Assembly (NCBI GenBank): GCA_002150815.3
Contig: NDFF03000105.1
Coordinates: 1-45,766 of the forward strand
From: Grammothele lineata
Taxonomy: Eukaryota > Basidiomycota > Agaricomycetes > Polyporales > Polyporaceae
Direction: 5' to 3'
DNA length: 45,766 nucleotides
The notes beneath the pieces were generated by a model that worked only from the letters and a program-made list of their open reading frames with translations, was not told the DNA's origin and ran no database searches. This document shows positions 10,801-22,739 of this stretch, one piece after another; the first letter of the stretch is position 1, and every line of letters begins with the position of its first letter. The translations under genes and the position numbers were made by a program.

Positions 10801-12917
10801 TCCTTCCTTCTTTTGGTGGGTGTGTGTGGAGCACGAGCGAGTGCGGCTTCGGCGTGATTGTCGTCGCTGTCGTCGGCAGACGTTGATGCACGTGAGGAGG
10901 ACGCGTGAATATCGGGCTCTGCAGCAGGAGTGGAGGAAGCCTTTCTTCCGCGGCCCTCACGTGGTGCTTTCAGTTTGGCTTTCCAAAGATTCATCGCTGT
11001 GGAATCAGGAGAAGGATCATCCTTTGATAGATGAGGTACAGTGATCTCATAGACGTCAGCCCAGTCTTGGATCATCTCCCGGATTGCGGCATGAAACTCG
11101 TCGGATCCTGGAGTAGCCATCTTCACGGCCATGTCGTACGGGAGAGGGGTAACCTGCTTCTGGCCGCGGACATCGGTCGTTGTTGGATGCAAAGGTTGTT
11201 TCTCCTTTTTCATCTTCTCAAACTCTTCTTGGAACCAAGGCCAAACCTGGAGAGAGGCGGGCAGTTGCTCGGCCTTGATTTGAGGGCACATCGTGTTGCA
11301 GACGATAAATAGAAACATTCGGAAGAGATCCTCAACTTTCGGGCTGTTTAGCCCTCGGTGACCGGCGTTGATATTATGGCTGCAAGTGCACTTGCCCCTG
11401 ATACAGAACATGCAGGTGAACATCCCCCCGAAAGGGACCAAACAGAACTGCCCGTGGGCTGCGCAATTCAGGCATGGCATGGCCTAAGGTGGACGATTAG
11501 GCAGTTTTGCTAGAATAGGGTGGGGAACCTACCATTCGAACCCACACTGGCTTCAGGGGGATGCGTTTGAACTGTCCGCGTAGCACGTCACGCAGAAGGA
11601 TTTCCGGAAACTGTTCACTATTCACCACTTTCGCGATGCCTGGTGGCAACAACCCGCTGTCGGTGACTGTTCGTGAACGTTTGGGATTGCGTTCATCTTC
11701 GTCGTCGGACGGAGCCGACGTGCTTGCACGTTTGCGACTCGACGTTGTCTCCACAGAACAGGATCGCTTCCTGCCAGGTGCCCTCCCCGGTTTCGCCTGC
11801 TGAGGTTGAGATTGCTGGCGCGAGTCCTTCGACTTAGAACGAGTGCGGGGTGGCGAGGTTCGGGGAGTAGGGATGTGCGCTGCTCTGCCTCTTCTGGGGG
11901 TGGTCAGAGGAGACGATTTACGACCCTCGGAGGAGTCCGACGCAACCTCATCTCGTTGAGACTGGATACGTTGTCAACTCATCGAATCAAGAAGTAACCC
12001 GTTTGCTAATCATCACCTTGTCCGGATCGACGTCGACAGCCATGGCTTCGTCTCTCCTCATATTTTCTTGGTTCCAAATAAAAGCACGGTCACGATCCTC
12101 CATGGCATCGAAGACGGAATACTGAGGTACCGGTGATTTCATGCCAAGGGACTCCCAGATTATACCTACCGCCGCATGCGATGAGGATCTTGTACGGTAG
12201 GATTCAAACATTACTCACGATTTCGGCCTGTCCATGCATCCCCGTACATCCGTCCCAGCGCTGGCCTCCAGTGCGACTCACCAGGTGTGGGATCTAACCA
12301 GTTACATACATCAGCACAGCTAGACGTGCGGTGGCAGCGCAGAACTGACTGAAGTCTTTCCACCATTGTTGAACTTCCGGGTAGTCATAGGCAGGTTCAA
12401 AATTGTCGTCGACATTTCTGGGAGGTGGGGTTGCGGTTAGGTACAAATGATGGTCCACGTGGTATGGCTGAAAACTTGGGACGCGGATAGTTTCGCGTCC
12501 TGCTTGGCGGGCATGATGTACCTCCCACAATGCGCCAAGGGTAACGGGGGGAATTGATTGGTAGCTGCAGCGGGAAAGAAACGCATCCAAGATAAGAACG
12601 CGGTAGAAGTACTTCTTCTGCCACTCAACCGCTACCTCCGTAGCTGCGCCCGGACGAGCTTTCGAAGCCTCCTCCAGCTCCGTTGTCAGGACACGGATGA
12701 CCTTGATTTCGATCGCCAAGGGCGGCGGCAACTTGCGCCAGTCCTTCACGTTGGTCGCCAGAAATATGTCGGCGAGGGAGGTGGACTGGGAAAGGGCGTC
12801 CATGTGCAGGAAATCGGAGATGGAGTCCGCTGGACCGTAAGACGTTGAGGGATGTGTCACGTAAGCGTCGGGTTCGCCGAACAGGTGTGAGTCGATGTCA
12901 GAACGATATGGAACATG
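7824..12917 (-). CDS. Large agaricomycete-style protein with a cysteine cluster, nine exons, 1,557 aa
   Basis: Exons (minus): 12917-12310, 12265-12219, 12165-12017, 11961-11533, 11483-10697, 10648-10517, 10458-8555, 8497-8347 and 8290-7824. Introns are 44-58 bases with GT-AG ends and every junction keeps phase, giving 1,557 residues. The start is the ATG at 12917, because an upstream TAA closes the frame. Residues 1-220 look globular (Trp/Tyr-rich). About 268-380 is a basic, Ser/Pro/Arg-rich, probably nuclear stretch (TPRRGRAAHIPTP). A segment ending in LKPVWVRM leads into a cysteine cluster at 415-445: C-x2-C-x6-C-x9-C-x2-C-x4-C-x-C. An acidic, disordered part follows, then a long helical and probably coiled-coil region near 1115-1210. 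From memory this layout resembles multi-copy hypothetical proteins of agaricomycetes. Metal or nucleic-acid binding is inference only. A TGA that seems to split two large ORFs (about 10668) lies inside the 10649-10696 intron. Confidence 0.85.
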
Positions 12918-13027
12918 AGCGTCAATTAGTTGATCTCGCGACGCTGAGGGTTATGGGACATCCGAATCAGTATCATACTATGTAGGTGAATGTACAATCG
13001 TCGCATCGAATGCCAAGTGCACAAGGA

Positions 13028-15139
13028 TTATGCAGCTAGGAAACACACAGGACGCGACCGTACCCAGAGAAGTAGTACGTTTCTTACAGCAGCGACGGTA
13101 CCTGTAGCGGCGTCTAACACGTGTACCAACGTCCGGATGCCGGCAGCGTGATCTCGGTCGGCGTTTGATAGGAGCAAGCGGCGCACATTGAGGTCGTATT
13201 TTACGAGCCCAGATGCCATATATTAGACTTTCAGTGAACTTGTCTCTTGAGCGGCGCTAAGGCGCCCTGGGTTCCGATTCTTTCGAACACGGAGCAGGAC
13301 TCAAGGCGACCAGAGTTGTGCATGCGTAAGGCTACAGGTTCACATTCTGGGCATCCGGTATCCATCCCGATACGCTGCCGCTCCTGCTCACATACACTCT
13401 CGGGCGCACGAAAAAGGACGGAAAATGCAGACGCCATGAAGGACGCGCGCCAGACACCGTCGCTTCGCAGACGAACCAACGCACACTCGCACAACACCGC
13501 ATCCATCGCGGTGAGGTGGACGGGGGCTGGCAGGCGCCCCATGAAGTGCTTCGAGTTGAACTGGTCGTGGTGTCGTAAATGGGGAAGTGTAGTCGCCAGG
13601 GTTCGCATTGAGAAACGGGTGATGATCTCGAGTAAGGTCCGCTCATCCGGTCAGACGTTATACCTATCAAGGAGACATGCAACTCGGTGATCTTAGCCAG
13701 CAGCGCCGCTTGAGCGCTGTGAGCATTCCGCTGTACTTACTTACGGTCGTTGTAGCGAGGCCCGAGGGTGCCAGGAGTTTAGACGCTTGCCAGTGAAAGT
13801 CACGTGCAGAGAGGCTTTGGGAATGGCGCACAGTTTAGACGCCTGCCAGCGAAAGTCACGTGAAACGCGAAATTTCCGGTACAGAACACCGATTCTCTTT
13901 AAAGAATCGGAACATATTGTACGCATGTGGCGTGCCAGTTAGTAAGTACAGCGTGTAGATCCGGTGGAATCATATCGTACCAGCTCACGCGCAGACGCAT
14001 AAATGGTTGAGATAGTCACGAGTCGTACGTACCGCCCAAAGGGTCAAAATGGGCCTTCGTCGCCGACATCCTCCTGGCACGAGCAGCTACGGCAGAGTTA
14101 CTGTCGCGCCTCCTTGATGGCTTCTTGCACACACCGAGAGCCTTCGACGCACGCTCATGCCGTATGCCATGAACCATGCCACGGCACGCCCCAGATCTTG
14201 CAATGTGCACAAAGTCTGTAAGGCACACGCGCACATTTGAAGCAGTGATTTGACAGTCAGCGGTATACGCAATGGCAGAACCGCGGAGGGGCGTACCTAC
14301 CCCGTCGGTCTTACGTGTGCATATCAATGTGTTCTTCAAGCATAGAGTCCATGTCGAAGGTGTCCGCGTAAAGACGAATGAGGTCCGGTGAGACTTGGGA
14401 CGGCTCATCTAACGACAAATGAGACCCCTTAGATGGATGTAAACGTGAACCCACATCCGGTGCGGCACGCACAGGGCGTTCATTGCGGTAGGGGCGGGAA
14501 GCGCACAGGTGTGTACGCGGGCAAGCCCTGACCGCCAATACAGCTCGTGTGAGAGCTAGACGGACTTCTAGGAGTGAGTTGTACTCGCGTCGTTAACGGC
14601 CATCTTGGTAAGACTCGCGAGCCTCCGGTGTATGATGCCGTCCTCCTTGAAGGTTGGCTGGCGCTGGCCAGCTGCGCCTCGTCCTGGTATCGTGAAGTAG
14701 CCTTTCACGTAGGTATCCCCGCAGATCCGCGGAGCCAGTCGTCGTCCGTGGAGAAGATTCCGTTTGTAGTCTCGCATGAATCCATAGGTGCTGTACTACG
14801 CTTGCCTGCCGAGCAGCCATCCTCGGTGATTGGGTGACTTTGTCAAAGAAGAAGCCGGATTGGATCATGTGGAGGAAATCTCATCTGTATTGAGTCGGCG
14901 GACTGGTTAGCCACCAGTTTGCAACGCGCATTTCGCGCTCTTGGTCCTCCTCCTCGCCACTGGGCCGCATAAGCCCTACAAGTGCACGGAACCACGTTCC
15001 TGTAGAGGACGTCGCGCGTAACAACAGGTATGTCGCAGTGGTCATCGGGTGAGGGGAAAGGCACCTCTGAAGCTAGTCGATGGCGGGTGATAGTGACAGC
15101 GGTAAAGGAAAAAGCTTTCAGTGTCGGTATTTGATGCAA
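13028..15139 (-). CDS. Candidate multi-exon hypothetical gene (boundaries unresolved)
   Basis: Several minus-strand stretches look coding: 15139-14870 (ends NQSADSIQM), 14777-14570, 14538-14320 (DLIRLYADTFDMDSM), 14200-14030, 13640-13240 (TGCPECEPVALRMHN) and 13219-13088 (VRRLLLSNADRDHAAGI). A donor GTAAGA near 14315 and an acceptor near 14205 can be joined in phase, and the 13219 exon can continue through a GTAAGA donor at 13087. I could not build one continuous model, so this may be one gene, two genes or a decayed gene. It lies just upstream of the 1,557-aa gene on the same strand. No domain recognised. Confidence 0.35.
13776..13862. repeat. Short direct repeat, two 31-bp copies
   Basis: AGTTTAGACGCYTGCCAGYG followed by AAAGTCACGTG occurs at 13776-13806 and 13832-13862, with two T/C differences and a spacing of 56 bases. 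Each copy ends in CACGTG, the core bound by basic helix-loop-helix factors. A regulatory role is speculation. Confidence 0.75.
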
Positions 15140-17283
15140 TGAGGCACCCGGAGAGGGCTCCGGATGTGAGTCAACCGGATGGCCTCGCTGGTGTTCGCCA
15201 TCATGCGAGGGCGAAGGTACATGGGAGTCAGCTGGAGAGGCTCTGCGGGAGTGAGTGGGTGACGCGGGGGCAGGCGTTGACTCGGGGGGAGACTGTGGAA
15301 GATTGACCGAGCTGTACTAGGAGGGGAGTCCTACGCCATCCGCTGAGGGCGCGAAGTCTTGGCAGAGAGGCTCAGTAGACGCATGGCATCGTTCGCTTTT
15401 TAACAGCTCGCTTGCGCCTCGCTAACTGCGATGGATGGCGCGCGCTGACTGAGTCGATGGACTGTTTAAAGAACTCCGATTCAAGCCAAATCCGAAGGTT
15501 GTCGTCGACGCTACGCGGGTTTGAGATCTACTCAAAACGAGCACATCCGAGCAATGTAGCCAAGGGTTAAATGGCTCTATGCCCTAAAAAAGTCTAGATC
15601 TTACCGCGTCCGCACGCTGACGTGTTCCTTGTTTCTCAAACTCCAGTGCCTATTTCCTTCCGCGTGCCTCCTCGAGCTCATGATTCTTGCTCTCTGCTAT
15701 TTGGGATGTGGCGGAATTGGCCTTGTGTGGGCAGCAGCGACATTCATTGATACTACGCTGAGAGTGCGCTGATGGGTACGATAAGTTAGTACAGCCTATG
15801 ATAGTGACTCGATACGAAGAAAGGCCGTTGCGAGACAATGGGATGCCAAAGAAGGATGCAGGTACGACTCGGAGGAGACTGTGCGGCACGGGTCACTAGT
15901 GTTAATAGTGATTTTCTCTCTCGCTTTCGTTAGTGAGAGCAATTGTACCACTCAGCCGGGACAAGTACTAGTGAGTCTGTGAGTGCATTATGTAACGCCG
16001 AACGGGCCTGCACAAGTCCCGAATCCCGAGTCACTCCCCAGTAGTGTGATCCGGACGCGTCGGACGTGACGTGCCCGTCGCCTTGGCTGTACTATGCGGC
16101 ACTCTTCCTCTGACATTCTATCATCCCAGCTTTCTCGTCTCATTTTCTCTCTCTCCAATCTATCAATACTGTACCACTCACAGAGGACTCACGCAGCTAC
16201 TAGACACCTCGGCGGAGGCGTAGTTGTGGAGCTCGGCCTGCCAGCCGCCGCCGGGGGCCACCGCAAACACTCTGACTCCTCCACGAACCAGATAAGTATA
16301 TGCTATGCGTGTCAAGCTTTTTTTTCCGGTCTCCAGCCCATTGTGTGGGCTAGATTGACTGGCCGAGAAGCATACGAGGAGTTCTGGGCATGCTTGGGAA
16401 TGCCACGGTACCGTCTGGTGAGTTCCCACACGCATGTTTATTTGACTACTGTGATTATTGTATTCACGTTGCAAAAGAACATTAACGAGAACGAAGCGGC
16501 AGCAGTGGTGGCAATGGCCGCCAGTGAGTGCTACTGGCCATCTGCATAGTGGGCATCATCGATCAGTCACGATGCTAGAACGCCTAATGGGTGCGCCGCG
16601 CGCGCACGCAAATCGTGTGGCGCAGGACACGGGAAGACCGTGGCGGCGGGCGGGAAGAGCGCAAGGACTCGGATGGATGGGTGCGGGTGAGCAAGCGGCG
16701 AATACTTACGTGATAAGTGTTCTTGACATCACAGGGCGCGAGGGCGAGGGCGAGGGCGAGGGCGAGGGCACGCGGGACGCAAGAGTGGGGCACGCGGGAA
16801 CTGCAGGTGCAAGGACTATATTCTTGTACTCTAGATACACGTTCAATCAGAAGGCTCTGCTTGCTCCCGCCCACAATCGTGCCCCCTCTGTGCATGCACA
16901 ACTGTTACATCTTCTGCCACTCCTCTAATGTCATCTTGGGCCTTACTTCTCTTGCTTACCATGCCAATGACCTTCAGCGACTGGTCATTAAGGAGCTGCA
17001 CATATAAGACCCATCTCGACTCAACGCTAACAGCGGACTTGTCGACGTCCGTCTTGGAAGGTGTTGCAATCGAGGCGCTTTGCCGTAGAACATTGGTCCT
17101 TCTTGCGGCCGCCCGGTAGGAAGCGTCCGACTCACGCTCGCACTGGTGGCGCCATGAGTCTCGATGCCCGCCGTACTCGAGGAGAGCACGGATGTTCATG
17201 CGCGCCATCATGATCCACTTGCAATCTTAAACTTGTTTGCCATCTGCCAGTACGTCTCCGCGAGCATGCTGTGCGCGCGAGAG
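15140..17283. other. Long stretch with only doubtful exons
   Basis: No gene model holds here. A possible plus-strand pair of exons exists at about 16351-16420 (GREAYEEFWACLGMPRYRL, followed by a GTGAGT donor) and 16481-16549 (NINENEAAAVVAMAASE), but I found no convincing exons before or after. The rest has short ORFs only. A hexamer microsatellite is listed separately. Confidence 0.35.
16740..16769. repeat. Hexamer microsatellite (GAGGGC)5
   Basis: Five perfect tandem copies of GAGGGC. It is not a telomere repeat. Confidence 0.95.
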
Positions 17284-18660
17284 CTATAACTCGGACTGGC
17301 CACCAATTCGGAGCTTCTCTTTGAAGCGCTCCAGTACCCACTTGAATTCGTCCAGTTGGATGTTAGACCGTGTAGCAGAACGAAAAGTTCCGTCTTGGAT
17401 GCATCGGGAGCTGAACGTCGTGCTTGCGGTAGCCGTGCCCACATGCCGAGGATCAACTCGCGCACTATTGGGAACGAGTGGATTCCAGGTGACCATACTA
17501 GAACACGTCAACGTTAATACAAATCATACCTCCGATTAGGTATCGTACATACCTCTTAACGGAATGGTAAACGCCGCACAGCTCCTTGTCCGAGCCGTCC
17601 TCGTCGCGGCACAGCAGCCCATGCCAGTGATAGTCTTCACTAGAGGGACAGTAGTCAGACGCACAGTTTGCAAAAACATATATCATTCCAGTACTACAAA
17701 TATACAGAGGAGGCCACAGCGGACGCAGTGGTAAGCCGGGAGTACGTGCTCCGTGATAAGGCAGTCAGCGCTATGCCCACGCCCTCCCTCGCGCGGCTCG
17801 ACAAACTCGTCGTCGTTGTCGAGCACGCGCGCGCCGAGTCCACTTCCTCCTCAATACTCATATTCGAACCCTCATCTGTAGTCTCATCGGTGCTGTCTTC
17901 CGCATAGACGTACCTTGAGGCGTGTATAGTGACTATAGGCCCGCACACCCCATCCACTCCAATGTAACAGTCAGTGTAGGGCGCGCGGAACATCGGCACG
18001 TTATCATACCTGCACAAGCGCGCGCTGAACACCCATACGCACCTGCTCGCTGCCACGGCCATAAGCTCGCTGCCTAAATGAGACATGGCGAGAAATTTGC
18101 TCAGGCAACGCAGGGACGAGTTTGCGCGCGTAGTGGGGACTATGTCATCCTTGCACTGCTTGTTATGCAACTTGCGGCCCTTGGCGGACACAGTCAGGGA
18201 CAGGCGTAGGAGGTGGGGGTAGCCCGAGCCCCGGGCTGGTAGATGGGAGGGTGGTGCGCCTCGCGCTACGGACGTGTGTAGCATTCTTGCGCTTTAGCAG
18301 GCCTGTGAATATTGGAATGCGCTTGAGACATCCTTCGACGGGTGACAGGTCACCTACGCAATGCTCAAGGGTGTCTGGGAGTCGACGAGCACCAGGGAAG
18401 GAGATCAACTCACCATCGACCCGTCGAGAGGGAGTGCGGACGTGTCCAGCAGTTTCGAAACTTCGACCCTTCTTGGATATGACACATGGAAAGCGCAGGA
18501 GGTTGAACACAGCACTGACACAGGTGCGATGTAGCGGTACTCACCGACAGCCCGCAAGAGGTTCCATGGGCTCTGATCCCTTCAGCTGTCGCCCCCCTCT
18601 CATCGAAGAGTATAGCGAAGATTCTTTCCAGTCATACAGGCCGCGATTTTGAGAGAGGCA
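17284..18660 (-). CDS. Hypothetical multi-exon gene with Cys/His-rich segment
   Basis: Exon edges supported by splice sites and phase: an exon ending at 18545 (EPMEPLAGC), 18471-18414 (KGRSFETAGHVRTPSRR) and one starting at 18353 (GDLSPVEGCLKRIPIF), with introns 18472-18544 and 18354-18413. Further down are coding-like stretches near 18130-17930 (GVDGVCGPIVTIHAS), 17840-17740 (DNDDEFVEPREGG), 17685-17555 (CPSSEDYHWHGLLC then DKELCGVYHSVKR) and a last exon ending with a stop at 17284 (LDEFKWVLERFKEKLRIGG). The start is not fixed; it may lie near 18640 or further upstream in GC-rich DNA. The Cys/His pattern could bind metal, but I do not recognise a family. Confidence 0.55.
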
Positions 18661-19435
18661 AAGAAGACAGGAGGATGAAAGAAGACAGGAGGCAAAGGCA
18701 TGGACATGATGACAAGAGCGAGCTGCTGCAGAGCGGCTGAGCGCCGAAATTTGCTCTGCGACGCAGCGTGACAACGGCACTTGGGCGCTTCGGACTGGGT
18801 CCTGAATCGTCCCGGACCTTAATGCCGAGGCCCGCCCTGGCCCGCCCGCCCTCGGCTGTTTCCCCGTGCCGCCCGCCGCGCCCATAAGGCGCCGGCGCCT
18901 GGCTCCTCGGCAACTGCTGCCGCCGTCGCGCCCCCATGCCCACCGGTCGGCGCTCATCGCGCCTGCACTTGTCCTCGCTGTCGGGCACGACGAGCTCGAA
19001 TATCTCCTCCTCCCTGCCTCTGCTCCGCGCGCTTTTTTGTACAGTAGTAGACTATAATATATCATGCTTGTCCCCCTATCTCTATGAGTGATATAAGCCC
19101 TTGATCTAGTAATACTGAGCATACTCTTCTAGGAGGGCATGATGCCCCCCAATGTTGTATGTACATGGCATCTTAGTGTATCCCTTCGCTTTATTTTGCG
19201 TTATTGTATGCCAGTATGGATAGGGTACTACGAGGCAAGCAACTACGCGTGAGGGTACGGGTGTGAGGGCGTGGGCGCGTGCACAGGAAGGGTGCACGGG
19301 TACGCGTGAGGGGCATTCGGAATCAATCGTATGCATAGAAAACGTTTTCCTCGACAATTCAAATGTGCGTGAATGAATTCAAATGATAGCAGAATCGTTT
19401 GACGGCTACGACATGACATGAATTGCGCTGCCTCC
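18661..19435. other. GC-rich then AT-richer spacer, no gene seen
   Basis: 18780-18960 is very GC-rich and open on both strands without a domain; it may be promoter or 5' leader of the minus-strand gene to the left. 19240-19310 holds degenerate GTG/GGG-rich words that are not regular enough to be telomeric. Confidence 0.4.
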
Positions 19436-20809
19436 TCAGTTCTGGCCGACGCTGGGGATATTCTGGAACTGAAGTATTGCGGCCAGTATACCAATTGCGG
19501 CATCAGCGCCTTTGGGGATCTCGGCCTCAGACGACTGCGGGCTGTCGTTAACGTGCGTGAGTGTGGGCTAGACTGCAGCGGAAAGGAGATCGGTCACGAG
19601 CGGATTGGGGGAGGTGGGGCGGGGAGTCGAGGCCAGTAAGTCGTCCTTGGTGATCACGGACGTCGTAAGAGCGTTGCGGTGCCCTCGAGAAGCACGCTGA
19701 CAGCCATCAAATGACGCAACAGGTCGCCGAGCGCCTCTGAGGCTATTGCATGAAATTGTATTCCTCAACTAACCCGCCGTAGAAGACATACGCGTAGCTG
19801 AGAAAATGCCGTATTGAAAAATTAGTACTCGGCTGCAGGCTTGCAGTTACTGCATACTCACTTGAACGTACTTGGGCGTTACTTGTGGGCTCATTGTGGG
19901 GTGTGCTACATATCGAAGCGACTCGAGTGGCAGATGGTAGAAAGCGTCCAACCACAGTCACGGTCGAATGATCGAGTTGTACTCCTGCGGGGTGCGCCTG
20001 AGCAACGCAGGCATCGTAGCGCTAGGGCGAGCATCTCGCCGATGCTTTCAGCAGCAAGCCTATTGGGAAGATAGAGTTCAACTACTATATAGCTGTACGT
20101 AGTATGCGTAGATTAGATGCACTTACTGCTGATGCTGAGCGACTTGAAGCTTGCGCCGTCTCTTAGCCGGCTCGCTTTTTCCGTTCGAGGCATCGCTCAC
20201 CAGTCCGTTGATATTCGGTCACCTCTCGATCATAAGGCCAACACTCGACGCGCCCCCACTCCCCATCGTCTGACCTCTCCCGGTCCTTCAAGGTCCATAC
20301 CGAACAGCCTGCTCTCCAATCGTGCACTGATCGTTCGATAGATTTCCTTGAGCTTACGCGAGGAGACGTTTGCGCTTGAGGCGCCGCCTCCGGCCGGTGG
20401 TATTTGAAGAATCGAGAAGAGCGTAGGAGGCCCATAAGAAGTCTGCCGTCGAGGAAATGACGAAATTAGACGAGATGGTCGAGTGAGCGTAAGAGGCAGA
20501 TGATGTCGAGAAAGCGAAGACCCAGTCGTCGGACGACTTGGGTGTGGGACTCCGGCAGCCACGGAACGCTGGGCGGCCCACTTGCGTAGTCTTCCCCAGG
20601 CAGACCAATTCCGCGCACTACTGAGGGAGGGGATGACGTGCGCTATATGCCACTTGCAGGACCTCCGTGCTGACAAGAGTGATGTGAGGAAAGGAGGTCG
20701 GCATCGATATCGTAATTTTGAGGGTCGACAAGTTAGCAATGTTGATAGGCTTGGTGGACGCGTGGGGGCATCGTGCAGGGCGAGTCCGAGCTTGAGCTGA
20801 GTTCGACAT
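19436..20809 (-). CDS. Candidate hypothetical gene, several exons, incomplete model
   Basis: An ATG at 20809 opens a coding-like stretch (LKITISMPTSFPHITLVSTE). Further coding-like segments follow at about 20330-20185 (CSVWTLKDRERSDDGEWG), 20015-19867 (LDAFYHLPLESLRYVAHPTM, then a GTGAGT donor and an intron with a CTAAT branch site ending near 19802), 19745-19660 (ALGDLLRHLMAVSVLLEG) and a last segment stopping at 19436 (IPKGADAAIGILAAILQFQ). An in-frame TGA near 19970 and unresolved joins mean it may be decayed. No domain recognised. Confidence 0.4.
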
Positions 20810-21099
20810 CGCATCGGGCTCGGCGGTTATGACGGATTTTCTAGATTTTCATATAGGGTCACCGGGCGTTGGTGTTGTAGAGCTTGTCGGGACCGCCATT
20901 CGTAGCAGGCCGGGCATGTGCAGAATGTGTTAGAGATCTTGAGAGGCCGCGAGAAATCATTAGCCGTCAGAATCCGCGTCCAATGATTTGGGGGGAACTC
21001 TGGAACAACGATGTTTGGATAGATATTAGTAGCGCTGTACATACTATAGCTACACCAGGCGCCATTGCCAGTAACTTGTAGTCGGGGGCTGGCGCTTGC

Positions 21100-22640
21100 C
21101 GCCGCTACGAGGTGGGACTCCTGCCACCTACCAGGTGCCGGCGTCGGGACTCGGCGGCCATCTACCGCTCTCCGTGGCGCGGCGAGTCTACCACCGTCGG
21201 TCCACATCCATAGCTCTCCTATCCCATCCTCGTTGGGGATCGTGTCGCATCCTAGTTCCTTATCAAGGCCCTTCCTGCCTGTCTTACGCTTCACGAGTTG
21301 TTGATTGAGCTCGAGGCAGTGCAGTCTATTACTATCTTTCGCTGCGTGCTACTTGTTCGTGACTTGCGCGGCTCCAGGTCATTTTCCTGGTTCTACGCCC
21401 TCGCTAACGACCCAGGCAGGCCTCAGCTTCCATATCAGGTGTACCATTCCTGTTAGGGCAATGCGTGCCAGGCGGGTTTGGTCCTGAGTTTTCTCCAGGT
21501 GAGCGGCCATCTATGAGCGGTTAAGCCTAGGTGCATTCCTGCGGAGATGGGGGGGGGGGCGGGGAGCTTGAGGCCCTTCTTTTCAAGAAGTTGGCGGCAC
21601 AGGTCCTACGCTACTGGGGCAGGCGAGTCAAGACATTCGCCTAGGATGTGGGCCAGTGTCTCTCGGTGTCCTCAGGCTGGCGACAGAAGGCGCACGTCGC
21701 GCGGCCTTCGTATCCGGGGATGTTGTTCCAGTATTTGCCGACCTTATGGCTGTCGTGGATGGCTTTCCAGAGGAAGTCGCGCACCCGTCTGCCTACGTCT
21801 TTGTGTCTCAAGCTCTTCCATATTCTGGCAGGTGTCGGGGACAAGCCTGTGATCTCCGCGAGCGCTGCTTGGATCACGCCTATGTTTGTTTCGGCGGTCT
21901 GACTTTTTGCATCCTTTAGCTTTATTTGTAAAATCCCGCAGTATGTGGTTGCTTGTGTTAGGATTGCAATCCTCGCGCCTGGACGCAGGTACGCGTAGTT
22001 CGCTGGGCGCAGGGGGTTCCCGGGACCCGGTGAGTTGTTCTTTTTCTCTGCCAACTTCTGCTAGCTTATTTGCTTGTTCGTTTCTGTGGACCCCGGAGTG
22101 CCCTTTTACCCAGCAGAAAGTCGTCCGGGCTGATCGTCCTCGTGGGCGGGCTGCAACATCCTAGATAATGTCTGCGTTCGTGATGCCTATCCAGCCCTTG
22201 TCTTCCCATTTCGGGAGGTGGGTTGTTAACCCATTCATGATGTATTGGGAGTTTAACACGACGTCCATAGGCACAAAGGCGGGGTTCTAGAGGCAGCAGC
22301 TGCTACAACATAGAGCTCCGGGGTCTCGTTGGTCTGCGGGGTTTCGCCCGGGGGCGCACAGCGTCATGTTCCTGTTACCCCTGTCCCCCCTGAGTCCATT
22401 GCTTGTCCTTCTCATCTTCTCGCGCGGACGCTCCTCGCTGCTGTCTGTTCTAAGCGCAGCTATCCTAGGATTATCATACTTCTTGAAGAACAGAAGAACA
22501 GTCTCGTCGAGCCCCGCCAGGATAATCTCTAGGCGACAGTACGTGCTCTCCTCACATTTTCGTGTCCGTTTCCGGTGCCCCTTGCCCTGTCTCCTTTTCT
22601 TATACCCCCTTGTCTTCGTTCAAAGGTCTTAGACAGGGAA
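21100..22640 (-). mobile_element. 5'-truncated, decayed LINE (non-LTR retrotransposon) remnant
   Basis: On the minus strand, in order from high to low coordinates, are the hallmarks of the C-terminal half of basidiomycete LINE polyproteins: an RNase H region (NETPELYVV near 22340; YIMNGLTTHLPKWEDKGW near 22250-22195; WVKGHSGVHRN near 22110-22080), a long linker with IWKSLRHKD and RDFLWKAIHDSHKVGKYW followed by a CxxC motif (CAFCRQPED, near 21820-21665), then RIALTGMVHLIWKLR near 21450 and KRKTGRKGLDKEL near 21290-21255. Reverse transcriptase and endonuclease are missing, as expected for 5' truncation during reverse transcription. The 3' end is uncertain; no poly-A tail is visible. Confidence 0.85.
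21560..22560 (-). pseudogene. LINE RNase H/zinc-binding ORF, frameshifted
   Basis: The reading frame of the element is broken in several places. The RNase H part needs frame changes near 22280 and again near 22040, between the GREKE and RPGARIAIL segments. The zinc-binding part runs out of frame after CRQPED, where the expected LAHILGEC continues in another frame near 21650. Stops follow downstream, and an 11-base G tract lies at 21549-21559. The element cannot produce its protein. Confidence 0.8.
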
Positions 22641-22739
22641 CTAACTTGTTTTCTAGTGCTAGTTGTGGCTCTGCGTTCGCACATTGGTCGACTCGGAAGC
22701 GAGTGCGATGGCCAGGTTAGGGGTTTCGACGGACTAGAA

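Noticed and set aside
8513..11480. Two separate genes split by a TGA near 10668
   Set aside because: A 48-base GT-AG intron (10649-10696) with a TGACTAAT branch site removes the stop and keeps phase, so one gene is the simpler reading.
13028..13219. The 13219 exon as the first exon of the 1,557-aa gene
   Set aside because: An in-frame TAA at 12929-12927 and a shift at 12900 block the join. The ATG at 12917 is a clean start.
19240..19310. Telomere-like or subtelomeric repeat
   Set aside because: The GTG/GGG words are irregular; there is no TTAGGG array.
20827..21294. 155-codon minus-strand ORF as an independent gene
   Set aside because: Its N-terminal part (KRKTGRKGLDKEL and following) fits the C-terminal tail of the LINE remnant, and its start would lie inside that element. 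The C-terminal part has a coding look (FCTCPACYEW) but no separate start or splice site.
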